Source: an uncultured Lachnospiraceae bacterium
Lineage (GTDB): Bacteria; Bacillota; Clostridia; Lachnospirales; Lachnospiraceae
Direction: 5' to 3'
Length of the DNA: 5,434 nucleotides
Assembly: GCA_947177105.1 (NCBI GenBank)
Contig: CAMWTF010000193.1
Coordinates: 1-5,434, forward strand
A program made the translations under genes and the position numbers. The notes under the pieces were generated by a model. That model did not search any database and was not told where the DNA came from. It worked only from the letters and a program-made list of their open reading frames with translations. This document shows, one piece after another, positions 5,135 to 5,434 of the stretch. How positions within the stretch are numbered: the stretch's first letter is position 1; every line of letters starts with the position of its first letter.

Positions 5135-5434
5135 TCAAATCATCTTTCCTTTGGATTGCTGTCCGCCCATAATGCGATAATAGGTCCGCATCACCAGAAG
5201 TACCGCCATCACCGGCAGCCTGCGGAACCATCCGCCGCATTTCGCCCATCTCACCAGGCGGGCAAGGTTCTCCCTTCTCTCCTCCTCCGTTATATCGTAT
5301 TTATCCAAAAACAGAAGTAACAGATAGAAAAATAACGCAATCATGGCAACTGTCGAATACAATTCCACAGGAACGCCGTCAGCGGTACTGGGTTCCGCAT
5401 ACTTTGGAGTGTTTGTGGGAAGGGAATTCCAGAA
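5135..5434 (-). CDS. C-terminal fragment of an unrecognised membrane-anchored protein (N-terminus beyond window)
   Basis: The frame is open from the right edge to the TGA at 5137-5135 and gives the last 99 residues of a longer protein. The visible part starts with a polar Pro/Thr/Ser/Asn-rich stretch (1-22), as in a linker outside the membrane. A strong hydrophobic segment at about 23-43 follows (LYSTVAMIALFFYLLLLFL), then a charged helix with DITEEERRENLARLVRWAK (47-65). A Gly-Gly/Arg-Arg turn (67-72), a second, weaker hydrophobic stretch (73-82, LPVMAVLLVM) and a basic tail come last. The layout suggests a surface protein held by a C-terminal membrane anchor with a short cytoplasmic end. 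There is no LPXTG motif. A GTG at 5368 could in principle start a 77-residue protein, but no good ribosome site precedes it and the frame continues upstream. The family is not recognised. Confidence 0.7.
   Translation of the reverse strand, partial: FWNSLPTNTPKYAEPSTADGVPVELYSTVAMIALFFYLLLLFLDKYDITEEERRENLARLVRWAKCGGWFRRLPVMAVLLVMRTYYRIMGGQQSKGKMI

Noticed and set aside
1..5434. CRISPR arrays, tRNA/rRNA genes, riboswitches, phage or toxin-antitoxin modules
   Set aside because: No regularly spaced direct repeats, cloverleaf or conserved aptamer pattern, and no recognisable phage or toxin gene, was seen on either strand.

Overview
The window looks like chromosomal DNA of a Gram-positive anaerobe of the class Clostridia, most likely a Lachnospiraceae gut bacterium. 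This rests on the style of the glycogen branching enzyme and of the DUF1015 protein, on strong AAGGAGG-type ribosome binding sites, and on moderately GC-rich coding DNA with AT-rich intergenic gaps. The assignment is by recognition, not by a database search. No phage, transposase, CRISPR, tRNA or rRNA signature is visible, and no dedicated defence or biosynthetic system can be supported.

Layout. The minus strand carries a probable three-gene transcription unit, read from about 4660 down to 1. It holds a DUF1015 family protein (4618-3350), the 1,4-alpha-glucan branching enzyme GlgB (3207-706), and an MscS-type mechanosensitive channel (from 684, with its C-terminus beyond the left edge). GlgB and MscS are only 21 bases apart, and the MscS Shine-Dalgarno sequence lies in that gap. 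The 142 bases between the DUF1015 gene and glgB hold an 89-base nested inverted repeat. Divergently, on the plus strand, a small acidic 92-residue protein of unknown function is encoded at 4744-5022. The 125-base divergent intergenic region holds a candidate promoter for each direction and a perfect 10-bp inverted repeat. An 18-bp hairpin (5062-5104) separates the small gene from the converging end of a minus-strand gene (5135-5434, running off the right edge). That fragment encodes the membrane-anchoring C-terminus of an unrecognised protein.

Function. GlgB introduces alpha-1,6 branches into storage glucan. MscS relieves turgor under osmotic downshock. DUF1015 is uncharacterised but carries an ADGHHR motif reminiscent of ParB/SerK-type folds. 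No common pathway links the three, so they are best read as a housekeeping cluster that is probably co-transcribed.

The points most worth a second look are the Lys/Ala/Gly-rich, histone-H1-like tail of about 77-100 residues on GlgB, the nested inverted repeat ahead of glgB, and the mirrored 10-bp arms in the divergent promoter region.
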